A stretch of DNA of 64,000 nt from NCBI RefSeq assembly GCF_003350325.1, contig NZ_QLYZ01000009.1, positions 62,001 to 126,000 of the forward strand. Reading direction: 5' to 3'. This stretch comes from Vibrio rhodolitus. Lineage in GTDB: Bacteria > Pseudomonadota > Gammaproteobacteria > Enterobacterales > Vibrionaceae. This document shows positions 27,753 through 36,749 of this stretch, piece by piece. Under the pieces are notes generated by a model that saw only the letters and a program-made list of their open reading frames with translations, ran no database searches and was not told the origin of the DNA. The translations under genes were made by a program, and so were the position numbers. Position 1 is the first letter of the stretch. Every line of letters starts with the position of its first letter.

Positions 27753-28472
27753 CTACATCTTTAAATAAAAGTCTTTGGTTAAGGCAATAAAATCTTCGCT
27801 ATAGCCCTGTGTATCTCGAATTGTCAGCTGTTGATATTCGGTTTGGCACGCTTGCAAGCTTAGCTCAATCAGCAGACGATTCTCCGCTTTTTGTTCGGTT
27901 GGTTTGACTCGGCACAGACGTGACAGCGACCAGCCTTGTTGTTGAGCAAGCTGAATAAATGCTTCGCCTTCTACTACGGGCAGAATAAAACTCGCGCGTC
28001 CCTGAGCTGAGATTAAAGCTTTACAACGTGTTAGCAGGGCTAAATGGCTCAGGCTATCGGTATGGCGAGCGGTAGCACGCTGCTGGGTTTTAGATTGTTC
28101 ACCACTATTGAAATAGGGTGGATTACAAACAATGACATCCAATGGCACAGGGTAGGTGACGGCGTTGATATCACTGAGCTCTATATGGATACGTTCTGCC
28201 CAAGGCGAATTGGCGGCGTTAATTTGCGCGGTTACTGCTGCGCTTTCTTCAATATCAAGCGCCCAAATGGTGGCGTTGGCTTGACGCTGAGCGCACATCA
28301 GAGCCAGTAAGCCGGTCCCGGTACCAATATCCAATATATGAGCAGCATTACTGAGGTGGCACCACGCCCCTAGCAGCACGCCATCGGTGCTGACTGGCAT
28401 GCCACATTCGCCACCTTCTATGCTGAATTGCTTGAAGCTAAAGCCTTTAGTTTTATGAATTTTATTGTTCAT
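27753..28472 (-). CDS. trmN6: TrmN6 (YfiC), tRNA(Val) adenine-37 N6-methyltransferase
   Basis: A 239-residue SAM-dependent methyltransferase. It has the SAM loop ILDIGTGTGLLALMCAQR and the amino-methyltransferase motif NPPYF in VIVCNPPYFNSG. The N-terminus FKQFSIEGGECGMPVSTDGVLLGAW is typical of YfiC. It modifies A37 of tRNA(Val). Its neighbour srmB is also its neighbour in E. coli, although there the pair is divergent and here both are on one strand. Confidence 0.92.
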   Translation of the reverse strand: MNNKIHKTKGFSFKQFSIEGGECGMPVSTDGVLLGAWCHLSNAAHILDIGTGTGLLALMCAQRQANATIWALDIEESAAVTAQINAANSPWAERIHIELSDINAVTYPVPLDVIVCNPPYFNSGEQSKTQQRATARHTDSLSHLALLTRCKALISAQGRASFILPVVEGEAFIQLAQQQGWSLSRLCRVKPTEQKAENRLLIELSLQACQTEYQQLTIRDTQGYSEDFIALTKDFYLKM

Positions 28473-28780
28473 TAAATATCCGGTTAAACTTTATAAAGAT
28501 AGTGATTATTACTGTTGTATCTAAATTGTATAAAACATTGCTCTAAATATGATTGCTATTGTTAATAATTTAATTGGTCTTAAGTTCTGATATTTTATTT
28601 AAAAGTAGTGTTATTAACTGGTTTTGATCTTGTGCGATAAATTTATATGGTGTTTTTCGCTTTGCTGTTGCGAATAGTTGAGTATTTGGTCATTATTCGG
28701 ATCTAAATTAAATAGCTCAGAGAGTGATCTTGCTCATCTGAACAGACACAACATCAATCATCAGTACAAAGGGTAATTCT
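28473..28780. other. AT-rich divergent intergenic region, trmN6/brnQ
   Basis: A 308-base AT-rich gap between divergent trmN6 and brnQ. It must contain both promoters, but I see no clear -35/-10 pair, known operator, RNA or coding frame. An imperfect palindromic AGTGATCTTGCTCAT stretch lies near 28720. Confidence 0.4.
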
Positions 28781-30094
28781 GTGAAGCAGTCGTTAAAATT
28801 AACAGATATCACAGCGTTAGGCTTCATGCTTTTCGCCTTCTTCTTAGGTGCCGGTAACATCATCTTCCCACCACTTGCAGGTCAGCTTGCTGGTGAGAAC
28901 GTGCTGCCAGCTATGTTTGGTTTCTTATTAACAGCAGTAGGTCTTCCTCTTGTAACCATTATTGCTATTGCTGTTGCTGGTGGCTCATGGGAAAAGCTAA
29001 CCAAAGATCTGCCAGTAAAAGCGGCAACCATCATGGCCGTTTTGATTTTCATCATCATCGGTCCTGCATTTGCCGCGCCTCGTACTGGCCTAGTGGCGTA
29101 CGAGATGGCTGTGAAGCCTTTCTTTGCTCATGCTGAACAGATTCACCTGACTATTTTCTCAATTGCTTTCTTTGCTGTAGCAATGTTCTTTGCATGGTCA
29201 CAAGGTAAATTGATCGACATCATCGGTAAGGTGTTAACGCCAGTACTATTTATTGGTCTGATTGTGCTTGCTGGTGCTGTATTCTTCTTCCCTCAAGGTG
29301 ATATCGTGGCGGCACAAGGTGAGTACTTAACGCACCCACTACAAAAAGGTTTCCTTGAAGGTTACAACACCATGGATACGTTTGGTTCACTGATGTTTGG
29401 CGTACTGATTGTTGACGCACTACGTGGTAAAGGCATCACAGAGCATAAGCCAACGACTAAGTACCTGATTTGTGCCGGTCTTATCGCAGCAGCAGGTTTA
29501 GCATTTGTTTACGTATCACTGTTCTACTTAGGTGCGACAAGCTCAACTATCGCTGCAGGTGCAGATAACGGTGGTGTGATCCTAAGCCAGTATGTACAAG
29601 CGCTGTTTGGTTCTTACGGTCAAATCGTACTGACTATCATTGTATTGCTAGCGTGTTTGACTACGGCGATCGGTCTTATCTCGGCATGTTCTGACTACTT
29701 CAGCTCACTAACTAAACTATCATACAAGCAGTGGGTAGTGATTAACGGTGCAGCCTGTGCATTCGTTGCCAATGTCGGTCTAGCTCAGCTAATCGCGCTG
29801 TCTGTTCCAGTGCTATTTGCTCTATACCCAGTGGCGATTGCGCTAGTGGTACTAACTTTCCTACGCAACAAACTGCCTAACCCACGTATCGCTTACCGTG
29901 CGGTTATCTTAGTGTCTCTTGTGTTTGCATTGATTGATGCTGCGAAAGTGGCGGGCGTAGATGTTTCAGCGTTTAACTTCCTACCTCTGTTTGATGTAGG
30001 CATGGGTTGGCTACTACCGACTGCTGCAGCGATGGTTTGCGTATTTTTTGTTGGTAAGTCTAGCCAGCCAACTTTGGTTGAAGATGCTGCATAA
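28781..30094 (+). CDS. brnQ: BrnQ, branched-chain amino acid:Na+ symporter
   Basis: A 437-residue inner-membrane transporter with about 12 helices, of the LIVCS family. It begins with TDITALGFMLFAFFLGAGNIIFPPLAGQLAG, the family signature, and contains GPAFAAPRTGLVAYE. It takes up leucine, isoleucine and valine with sodium. Start GTG 28781 with AAGGG upstream. It stands alone between its own promoter region and a terminator. Confidence 0.93.
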   Translation: MKQSLKLTDITALGFMLFAFFLGAGNIIFPPLAGQLAGENVLPAMFGFLLTAVGLPLVTIIAIAVAGGSWEKLTKDLPVKAATIMAVLIFIIIGPAFAAPRTGLVAYEMAVKPFFAHAEQIHLTIFSIAFFAVAMFFAWSQGKLIDIIGKVLTPVLFIGLIVLAGAVFFFPQGDIVAAQGEYLTHPLQKGFLEGYNTMDTFGSLMFGVLIVDALRGKGITEHKPTTKYLICAGLIAAAGLAFVYVSLFYLGATSSTIAAGADNGGVILSQYVQALFGSYGQIVLTIIVLLACLTTAIGLISACSDYFSSLTKLSYKQWVVINGAACAFVANVGLAQLIALSVPVLFALYPVAIALVVLTFLRNKLPNPRIAYRAVILVSLVFALIDAAKVAGVDVSAFNFLPLFDVGMGWLLPTAAAMVCVFFVGKSSQPTLVEDAA

Positions 30095-30116
30095 TGTAAG
30101 CTAACTGACTGATAAC

Positions 30117-30155
30117 AATCCCTCGTGATGCTTAGCGTGACGGGGGATTTTTTTA
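30117..30155 (+). terminator. Terminator of brnQ
   Basis: An imperfect 14-bp stem (ATCCCTCGTGATGC against GCGTGACGGGGGAT) followed by seven T. Confidence 0.75.
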
Positions 30156-30256
30156 TTCGAGCCCTTCTCGTTTAGTGACAAAAAAATTCCTGTATCTCCG
30201 TCACACTTTTCAGTACAATTCTGCGGTTAAATTCTACTCATAAATATTGAGCAAGC

Positions 30257-31355
30257 ATGTTTGAAATCAATCCAATTAAAAACCGTCTACAGGATGTGTC
30301 TTCGCGCACAACAGTCCTGAGGGGGTATCTTTGACTATGACGCTAAACAAGAGCGTCTAGAAGAAGTAAACGCAGAACTAGAACAACCTGATGTATGGAA
30401 CGAACCTGAGCGTGCTCAAGCGCTAGGTAAAGAACGTGCATCTTTAGAAGCGGTTGTTGAAACGATCGATCAACTAGAGCAAGGCGTGGAAGACGTTGAA
30501 GGTCTTTTAGAGCTTGCAGTTGAAGAAGAAGATCAAGAAACGTTTGACGAAATTGAACCAGAGCTCGCAGAGCTAGAAGACAAGCTGGCTAAGCTTGAAT
30601 TCCGCCGCATGTTTTCAGGTGATCACGATGCGTCTGATTGCTACATCGACTTGCAAGCAGGTTCAGGTGGTACAGAAGCGCAAGACTGGACCAATATGCT
30701 ACTTCGTATGTACCTACGTTGGGCTGAAGCGAAAGGCTTTAAGACCGAGGTTATCGAAGTCTCTGAAGGTGAAGTTGCGGGTCTTAAAGGTGCAACGGTT
30801 AAGATCTCTGGCGAGTACGCTTATGGCTGGTTACGCACTGAGACTGGTGTTCACCGTCTAGTACGTAAATCACCATTTGACTCAAGTGGTCGTCGTCATA
30901 CGTCATTCTCATCTGCGTTTGTTTACCCAGAGATTGATGACAATATTGCTATCGATATTAACCCAGCTGATCTTCGTATCGACGTTTACCGCGCTTCTGG
31001 TGCGGGTGGTCAGCACGTTAACACCACTGAATCTGCGGTTCGTATTACTCACGTACCAACCAATACAGTAGTACAGTGTCAGAACGACCGTTCTCAGCAT
31101 AAAAACAAAGATCAAGCAATGAAGCAGCTACGTGCAAAACTGTTTGAACTGGAAATGCAAAAGCAAAACGCTGAGAAGCAAGCGAACGAAGATGCTAAGT
31201 CTGACATCGGTTGGGGTAGCCAGATCCGTTCTTACGTTCTGGATGACTCACGTATTAAAGATTTACGTACTGGTGTTGAGAACCGTAATACTCAAGCGGT
31301 TCTTGATGGCGATCTAGATAAATTTATTGAAGCTAGCCTGAAATCAGGTCTATAG
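30257..31355 (+). CDS. prfB: PrfB, peptide chain release factor 2 (programmed +1 frameshift)
   Basis: RF2, 365 residues when read as 30257-30331 joined to 30333-31355. The zero frame runs 25 codons from ATG 30257 to UGA at 30332. A +1 shift on CTT lets GAC continue into the long frame. Release factor motifs are intact: the stop-codon recognition tripeptide SPF in [11 protein letters not shown] and the catalytic GGQ in SGAGGQHVN. It recognises UAA and UGA. lysS follows after 33 bases, as in E. coli, so the two are likely cotranscribed. A single-frame annotation would miss the first 25 residues. Confidence 0.97.
30320..30335 (+). promoter_or_regulatory. RF2 programmed frameshift site
   Basis: An internal Shine-Dalgarno AGGGGG stands three bases before the slippery CTT TGA C. 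Low RF2 slows termination at UGA and favours the +1 shift, giving feedback on RF2 synthesis. All canonical elements are present at the canonical spacing. Confidence 0.95.
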
Positions 31356-31388
31356 CTTTTCACCGACAAAAAACAGGATACATCGAAA

Positions 31389-32924
31389 ATGACTGATGCT
31401 GTTCAAAACGAAACTGTACAAGAAGCTTCTGCACAAGAAGAAAATAAGCTAATTGCTGAACGTCGCGCGAAACTGGATGCAATCCGTCAAAGCTGCAAAG
31501 CAAACGGACACCCAAATGACTTCCGTCGTGATGCGATTGCAGGCGACCTACAAGAAGAGTTCGGTGAAAAGACTAAGGAAGAATTAGAAGCGCTTAACCA
31601 CGTAGTTGCAATTGCAGGTCGTGTAATGGCTAAGCGTGGTCCATTCCTACTACTGCAAGAAACTTCTGGCAGCATTCAAGCTTACGCAGACAAAGAAGTA
31701 CAAAAAGTACTGAAAGACAAATACCACGGCCTAGATATCGGTGACATCATCGGTGTGAAAGGTACGCTGCATAAGTCTGGTAAAGGCGATCTATACGTAA
31801 ACATGGACGAGTACGAGTTGCTAACTAAAGCGCTGCGTCCACTGCCTGAAAAATTCCACGGTCTAACTGACCAAGAGATGCGTTACCGCCAACGTTACGT
31901 TGACCTAATCGTTAACGAAGATTCTCGTAACGCGTTTAAAGTACGCTCTAAGCTAGTATCTGCGATTCGTCGTTTTATGGAGTCTAAGAGCTTCATGGAA
32001 GTTGAAACGCCAATGATGCAAGTGATCCCTGGTGGTGCATCTGCACGTCCATTCATCACTCACCACAACGCACTGGATCAACAAATGTTCCTACGTATCG
32101 CTCCTGAGCTATACCTGAAGCGTCTAGTGGTTGGTGGTTTTGAGCGTGTATTCGAAATCAACCGTAACTTCCGTAACGAAGGTCTATCTCCTCGTCACAA
32201 CCCAGAATTCACAATGATTGAATTCTACATGGCTTACGCTGACTACAAAGATCTAATGGATCTAACTGAAGAGATGCTAAGCACTGTAGCTCTAGAGGTA
32301 CTAGGTGCAACTTCAATGCCTTACGGTGACCAAATGGTTGAGTTTGGTGGTCAATACGCACGTATGACGATGCTTGAAGCGATCAAACACTACAACCCAG
32401 AGCACGAAGTTATCCAAGCGCTAACGGAAGAAGGCGTTCAAGATCGTGACCTAATGGTGTCTATCGCCAAATCTCTAGACATCTACGTAGAGAAATTCTG
32501 GACTTGTGGTCAGCTGCTTGAAGAGATCTTCGGTGAAACAGCTGAGCCAAAACTGATTCAGCCTACTTTCATCACTGGCTACCCAGCGGACATCTCTCCA
32601 CTAGCTCGCCGTAGCGATGACAACCCGTTCTTTACTGACCGTTTCGAGTTCTTTATCGGTGGTCGTGAAGTGGCGAATGGCTTCTCTGAGCTTAACGATG
32701 CAGAAGACCAAGACAACCGCTTTAAAGCACAGGTTGACGCGAAAGATGCAGGTGATGACGAAGCAATGTTCTACGATGCAGACTACATCACTGCACTAGA
32801 GCACGGTCTACCGCCAACAGCGGGTCAAGGTATTGGTATCGACCGTCTAGCGATGCTATTTACTAACACGCACACGATTCGTGACGTGATCCTGTTCCCT
32901 GCAATGCGCCCTCAAGCGCAATAA
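31389..32924 (+). CDS. lysS: LysS, lysyl-tRNA synthetase
   Basis: A 511-residue class II synthetase. An OB-fold anticodon-binding domain (about 65-180) is followed by the catalytic core. Motif 2 is [20 protein letters not shown] and motif 3 is [12 protein letters not shown] near the C-terminus. It charges tRNA(Lys). It follows prfB by 33 bases and ends at a terminator. Confidence 0.98.
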   Translation: MTDAVQNETVQEASAQEENKLIAERRAKLDAIRQSCKANGHPNDFRRDAIAGDLQEEFGEKTKEELEALNHVVAIAGRVMAKRGPFLLLQETSGSIQAYADKEVQKVLKDKYHGLDIGDIIGVKGTLHKSGKGDLYVNMDEYELLTKALRPLPEKFHGLTDQEMRYRQRYVDLIVNEDSRNAFKVRSKLVSAIRRFMESKSFMEVETPMMQVIPGGASARPFITHHNALDQQMFLRIAPELYLKRLVVGGFERVFEINRNFRNEGLSPRHNPEFTMIEFYMAYADYKDLMDLTEEMLSTVALEVLGATSMPYGDQMVEFGGQYARMTMLEAIKHYNPEHEVIQALTEEGVQDRDLMVSIAKSLDIYVEKFWTCGQLLEEIFGETAEPKLIQPTFITGYPADISPLARRSDDNPFFTDRFEFFIGGREVANGFSELNDAEDQDNRFKAQVDAKDAGDDEAMFYDADYITALEHGLPPTAGQGIGIDRLAMLFTNTHTIRDVILFPAMRPQAQ

Positions 32925-32942
32925 GCGGTCAGAACATAATAG

Positions 32943-32968
32943 AAAGCCACCTTTGGGTGGCTTTTTAG
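32943..32968 (+). terminator. Terminator of prfB-lysS
   Basis: AAAGCCACC-TTT-GGGTGGCTTTTT stem-loop directly behind lysS. Confidence 0.88.
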
Positions 32969-32984
32969 TTTCTGTCCGTTACCA

Positions 32985-33058
32985 TTCTCACTTCTCACTT
33001 CTCACTTCTCACTTCTCACTTCTCACTTCTCACTTCTCACTTCTCACTTCTCACTTCT
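32985..33058 (+). repeat. Heptamer array, ten copies of TTCTCAC
   Basis: Ten exact tandem copies of TTCTCAC run from 32985 to 33054, with a partial eleventh. It lies just after the lysS terminator and about 200 bases before vpsR. There is no credible reading frame through it, so it is not a coding contingency locus. The unit length (7) equals that of the CTTCCGT array at 26247. The rest of the gap to vpsR (33059-33257) is AT-rich and otherwise unremarkable. Confidence 0.95.
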
Positions 33059-33257
33059 TTCAATCACAAATAACTAGATGTGTATGGTCGATTCTTAGGC
33101 AATTCTTCTACTCATATCGCAGAAAAACTTTCCCCATTGCTCAAATAGTGTCTAGTCTTAAAAGTGAGACAGATTATTAAAGCAAGCTCTTATAGTGTAG
33201 CGCCTTTATTGATGCGTTTTCTTTGGCACAAATAAGTATAAATAAGGATATAGCTTA

Positions 33258-34592
33258 ATGGGTAGTCAATTCCGTATGGACTCAGTCCCGGGTTCACTAG
33301 TCGTAGTCGGTGGTAGCTACGAGCCATGGCTTTCCGTACTTGAGCAGGTGGGGTGGCGTTGTACTCAGTGCGCAGACTTGCGTAAAGCAAACACGCTGTT
33401 TGCTGAGACGGGACCATGTATTGGCGTTGTGGATCTTAGCCATGACGAGTTTAGTTTAAATGGTATTGCGAACTTGGTAAGCACCCACAAACAAGTTCGC
33501 TGGATTGCCTTTATTCGCGAGTCACAGCTTAGCTCAGATACGATTTGCCAGTTTATCGTCAACTTCTGTATCGACTTTTTCACAGCACCAATTCCAGATG
33601 CACAACTGCTCAGCACCATTGGGCATCAGCTCGGTATGCTCAAATTGGAGAAAAAAGTTTGGCCGCACTATGGCAATAATAGTGATATGGGCTTGATGGG
33701 TGACTCGATTCCGATGAAGCGCCTACGTGACCAAATCAAGCGTATCGCACCGACCGATGTTAGCATTTTGATTTACGGTGAAAGTGGTTCAGGCAAAGAG
33801 ACCGTCGCGCGTGCAGTACATAAAACCTCTTCCCGTGCCCATAAAGAATTTATCTCCGTCAATTGTCGTGCCCTTTCTGAGCGCCGGATTGAGAGTGAAG
33901 TATTTGGTATTAATCAAGAAAACGACGAATCGCCGTCACTGCTTGAATTGGCCGATGGTGGCACATTGTTACTTAACGATATTCTAACCTTACCAAAGTC
34001 TCAGCAGCTTAACCTATTGCGCTTTTTACAAGAAGGCACAGTCGATACCGCCAATGGCATCAAGGAAGTGGATGTACGTATCTTGGCGGCAAACTCCGCC
34101 GATATTGAGAAAGCTTTGATCGATGGGGACTTTAATGAAGATCTTTATCATTACATCAATGTTTTGCGCATCAAAGTGCCGAGCTTAAAAGAGCGCGCTG
34201 GTGATATTGGTATTTTGGCTCGCCATTTTCTGTTGGATTACTCGCGTGAGTTTAACGCGCAAGCGCGCAGTTTTACTGAAGAAGCGGTGCGAGCATTAAC
34301 GCGCTACCATTGGCCGGGCAATGTTCGTGAGCTGATGAATCAGATCAAGCGCGTGGTGCTGATGTCTGACAGCGTGATGTTAGATGAAGCTGACCTCGAT
34401 ATTCCCAAGCACAGTGATGGTAAACGCAGCCTTAAGAGCATTCGTGAACGTAGTGAGCGTGATGCGTTGCTGTTGGTACTAGAGTCTCATTCTGGGCAAG
34501 TCTCGATGGCGGCGAAAGAGTTAGGTGTCTCGCGCGCAACCATGTATCGTTTGCTCAATAAGCATAATCTTATTACCGATTCTGCTATTTAA
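33258..34592 (+). CDS. vpsR: VpsR, c-di-GMP-responsive biofilm regulator
   Basis: A 444-residue NtrC-like activator; length and sequence agree with V. cholerae VpsR, which also lies next to lysS. Receiver-like domain 1-125 with Asp59 in VVDLSHDEF; AAA+ domain about 145-385 with Walker A GESGSGKE (174-181); C-terminal HTH with MAAKELGVSRATMYRLLNKHNL. The GAFTGA loop that contacts sigma-54 is missing and the Walker B position reads LLLND instead of LFLDE. This fits VpsR acting with sigma-70 polymerase and c-di-GMP to turn on exopolysaccharide genes. Monocistronic. Confidence 0.93.
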   Translation: MGSQFRMDSVPGSLVVVGGSYEPWLSVLEQVGWRCTQCADLRKANTLFAETGPCIGVVDLSHDEFSLNGIANLVSTHKQVRWIAFIRESQLSSDTICQFIVNFCIDFFTAPIPDAQLLSTIGHQLGMLKLEKKVWPHYGNNSDMGLMGDSIPMKRLRDQIKRIAPTDVSILIYGESGSGKETVARAVHKTSSRAHKEFISVNCRALSERRIESEVFGINQENDESPSLLELADGGTLLLNDILTLPKSQQLNLLRFLQEGTVDTANGIKEVDVRILAANSADIEKALIDGDFNEDLYHYINVLRIKVPSLKERAGDIGILARHFLLDYSREFNAQARSFTEEAVRALTRYHWPGNVRELMNQIKRVVLMSDSVMLDEADLDIPKHSDGKRSLKSIRERSERDALLLVLESHSGQVSMAAKELGVSRATMYRLLNKHNLITDSAI

Positions 34593-34606
34593 ATTACTCT
34601 TAAAAC

Positions 34607-34645
34607 TACGCCAAGCCATGACGGTGATCAGGGCTTGGCGTTTTC
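34607..34645. terminator. Bidirectional terminator, vpsR / DUF1499 gene
   Basis: ACGCCAAGCC and GGCTTGGCGT form a 10-bp stem, with an A-rich left flank and a TTTT right flank, between the convergent genes. Confidence 0.8.
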
Positions 34646-34648
34646 TAT

Positions 34649-35080
34649 TTAATTGGCAAGCAAACCGGCTTGTTGTAGGGCGCTTCTTAACTGTTCTGCA
34701 CGCTTGCGGTTAACGCCAAAATCAGAGTAACCCACGCGAGATTCAGAGCGAACAATTAACTGATCGCCTTGAATTTCCAGTTCTAGGTCATCGACAAAGC
34801 GCATGATCTTACTGGTACACTCAATGCGTAAGTAGTGACTTTCGGCTTCTGCAGTTTTTGCCCCAGGTAAAGTGAGTGCAACGGTTTCGATTTGTTCTAA
34901 GGTGACGCTATCTTTAAGGGTAAATGGCGCTAGTTGAAACTTTTCACGGTTATCTAGGGTTGAGACGCAATTCGGTTTATCGGCGCATGCCTGGTTAATT
35001 TTTTTGCTCATGGTTCTCTCTCCTTGGCTGCATCCGGAAAGCACGCCTGCGGCAATAATTAGGGCGAAAGTCGCTTTCAT
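34649..35080 (-). CDS. DUF1499 family lipoprotein
   Basis: A 143-residue lipoprotein. The N-terminus KATFALIIAAGVLSGCSQGE has the lipobox LSGC (Cys17). The mature part begins with the DUF1499 pattern of a cysteine pair, CADKPNCVSTLDNREKFQLAPF, and contains RIECTSKIMRFVDDLELEI and VRSESRVGYSDFGVNRKR. The serine after the lipid cysteine suggests outer-membrane sorting. Function unknown. Convergent with vpsR and sharing its terminator. Confidence 0.82.
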   Translation of the reverse strand: MKATFALIIAAGVLSGCSQGERTMSKKINQACADKPNCVSTLDNREKFQLAPFTLKDSVTLEQIETVALTLPGAKTAEAESHYLRIECTSKIMRFVDDLELEIQGDQLIVRSESRVGYSDFGVNRKRAEQLRSALQQAGLLAN

Positions 35081-35202
35081 CTTACTCTTCCGTGTTATTG
35101 ATGGGGTAGTGTGATTACTCTATACGCAACTATAGTCAAACTGATCATGATAACCAAGTAGATAAGTGGCTGTTGTGAGATGCCACCTAAGCTGACAGCC
35201 AT

Positions 35203-35229
35203 AAAAAAGACCAGCACTAGGCTGGTCAA
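35203..35229 (-). terminator. Terminator of gltBD
   Basis: Read on the minus strand: GACCAGCC-TAGT-GCTGGTC followed by TTTTTT, about 50 bases beyond gltD. Confidence 0.85.
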
Positions 35230-35279
35230 AGTTTATGGAAGGAAAATGGCGAGAAATGGTAGCTTCTCGCCAGATTTTA

Positions 35280-36749
35280 TTAAGCAGAAAGCATCAATGA
35301 ATTGGCTTTTGCTTCGAGATTGGTTCCACCCATTAGGTACTCATCAACGGCGCGAGCAGACTCACGACCTTCGTTGATACAACGTACTACCAATGACTGA
35401 CCTGTGCGCATATCACCTGCAGCAAATACGCCCGGTTGGTTGGTGGCAAAGTCAGTGGTTGCTACGTTACCGCGCTCATCAAGTGCAATATCAAGCTGAG
35501 CAAGCACGCCATGCGGCTCTGGATGTAAGAAGCCCATTGCTAGGAACGCCATATCACAAGGGATCACACGCTCACTACCTTCAACTTCTTTAAAGCCTGG
35601 ACGCTCACCTGGTTTTGGATCTTCCCAAACGATATCAGCGATACGCAGGCCGGTCACTTCACCTTGCTCGTTACCGATAAACTCTTTAGTTAAGATGTTC
35701 CAGTGACGATCAACGCCTTCTTCATGAGAGGTTGAAGTACGCATAATCATTGGGTATTGCGGCCAAGGCATATTGGCTGGGCGCTTCTCTGGCGGGATCG
35801 GCATGATTTCAACTTGAGTGATGCTCTTCGCGCCATGACGGTTTGAAGTACCCACACAGTCAGAACCGGTGTCACCACCACCAATTACCACAACATGTTT
35901 ATCTTTGGCGTGAATTTCTTCCGTCTTCAGATCCATGTTGTTAGCGCGGCGGTTGTTTTGCGAAAGGAACTGCATCGCAAAGTAGACGCCATTTAGCTCG
36001 CGCCCTGGTACTGGTAGATCACGCGGAACTGTAGAGCCACCAGTGAGTAGCACCACATCAAACTCTTGACGCAGTTGCTGTGCGTTAACATCCACACCGA
36101 TATGTTGGTTTACTTTGAACTCAACGCCAGCTTCAGCCATTAGGTTGATCTTACGATCAATAATGTCCATACCCAGTTTAAAGTCTGGAATACCAAAGCG
36201 CAGTAGACCACCCACTTTTTCATCCCGCTCAAACACTGTCACTGAGTGACCGGCACTGTTGAGCTGCTCAGCGGCAGATAAGCCTGCCGGACCTGAGCCG
36301 ATGATTGCCACGGTTTTACCCGTGCGAGTACGTGGCGTTTTTGGTTTGGCGTAGCCTTCACGGTACGCGGTCTCAACAATGGTTTTCTCAATGTTACAGA
36401 TAGTGATTGGATCTTGGTTAATACCAAGTACACACGCACTTTCACATGGAGCCGGACAAACACGACCAGTAAATTCAGGGAAGTTATTGGTCGAGCTTAG
36501 AATGTTCCAAGCTTCTTCCCAGCTGTCGCGGTAAACCGCATCGTTAAATTCTGGGATAATGTTGCCGATAGGGCAGCCGTTATGACAAAACGGCACGCCA
36601 CAGTCCATACAGCGAGAAGCTTGCGTGTTGATCTTGTCACCAAACTCCTCGTTGAGAACGAACTCTTTGTTGTTCTTGATACGCTCTTGTGGGTCGATTT
36701 TCTGCGGGAGTTCACGACCATGCTCTAAAAATCCAGTAGGCTTACCCAT
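35280..36749 (-). CDS. gltD: GltD, glutamate synthase small subunit
   Basis: A 489-residue FAD/NADPH-binding subunit of glutamate synthase. The N-terminal iron-sulfur region carries CMDCGVPFCHNGCPIGN and later GRVCPAPCESACVLG. The FAD-binding motif is VAIIGSGPAGLSAAEQL and the NADPH-binding motif is VVVIGGGDTGSDC. It passes electrons from NADPH to the GltB cluster and FMN. Its start codon overlaps the gltB stop as TAATG. Confidence 0.97.
   Translation of the reverse strand: MGKPTGFLEHGRELPQKIDPQERIKNNKEFVLNEEFGDKINTQASRCMDCGVPFCHNGCPIGNIIPEFNDAVYRDSWEEAWNILSSTNNFPEFTGRVCPAPCESACVLGINQDPITICNIEKTIVETAYREGYAKPKTPRTRTGKTVAIIGSGPAGLSAAEQLNSAGHSVTVFERDEKVGGLLRFGIPDFKLGMDIIDRKINLMAEAGVEFKVNQHIGVDVNAQQLRQEFDVVLLTGGSTVPRDLPVPGRELNGVYFAMQFLSQNNRRANNMDLKTEEIHAKDKHVVVIGGGDTGSDCVGTSNRHGAKSITQVEIMPIPPEKRPANMPWPQYPMIMRTSTSHEEGVDRHWNILTKEFIGNEQGEVTGLRIADIVWEDPKPGERPGFKEVEGSERVIPCDMAFLAMGFLHPEPHGVLAQLDIALDERGNVATTDFATNQPGVFAAGDMRTGQSLVVRCINEGRESARAVDEYLMGGTNLEAKANSLMLSA

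Noticed and set aside
30486-31355. prfB as a shorter gene starting inside the long frame
   Set aside because: The upstream 25 codons, the slippery CTT TGA and the internal AGGGGG show the real start at 30257 with a programmed shift.
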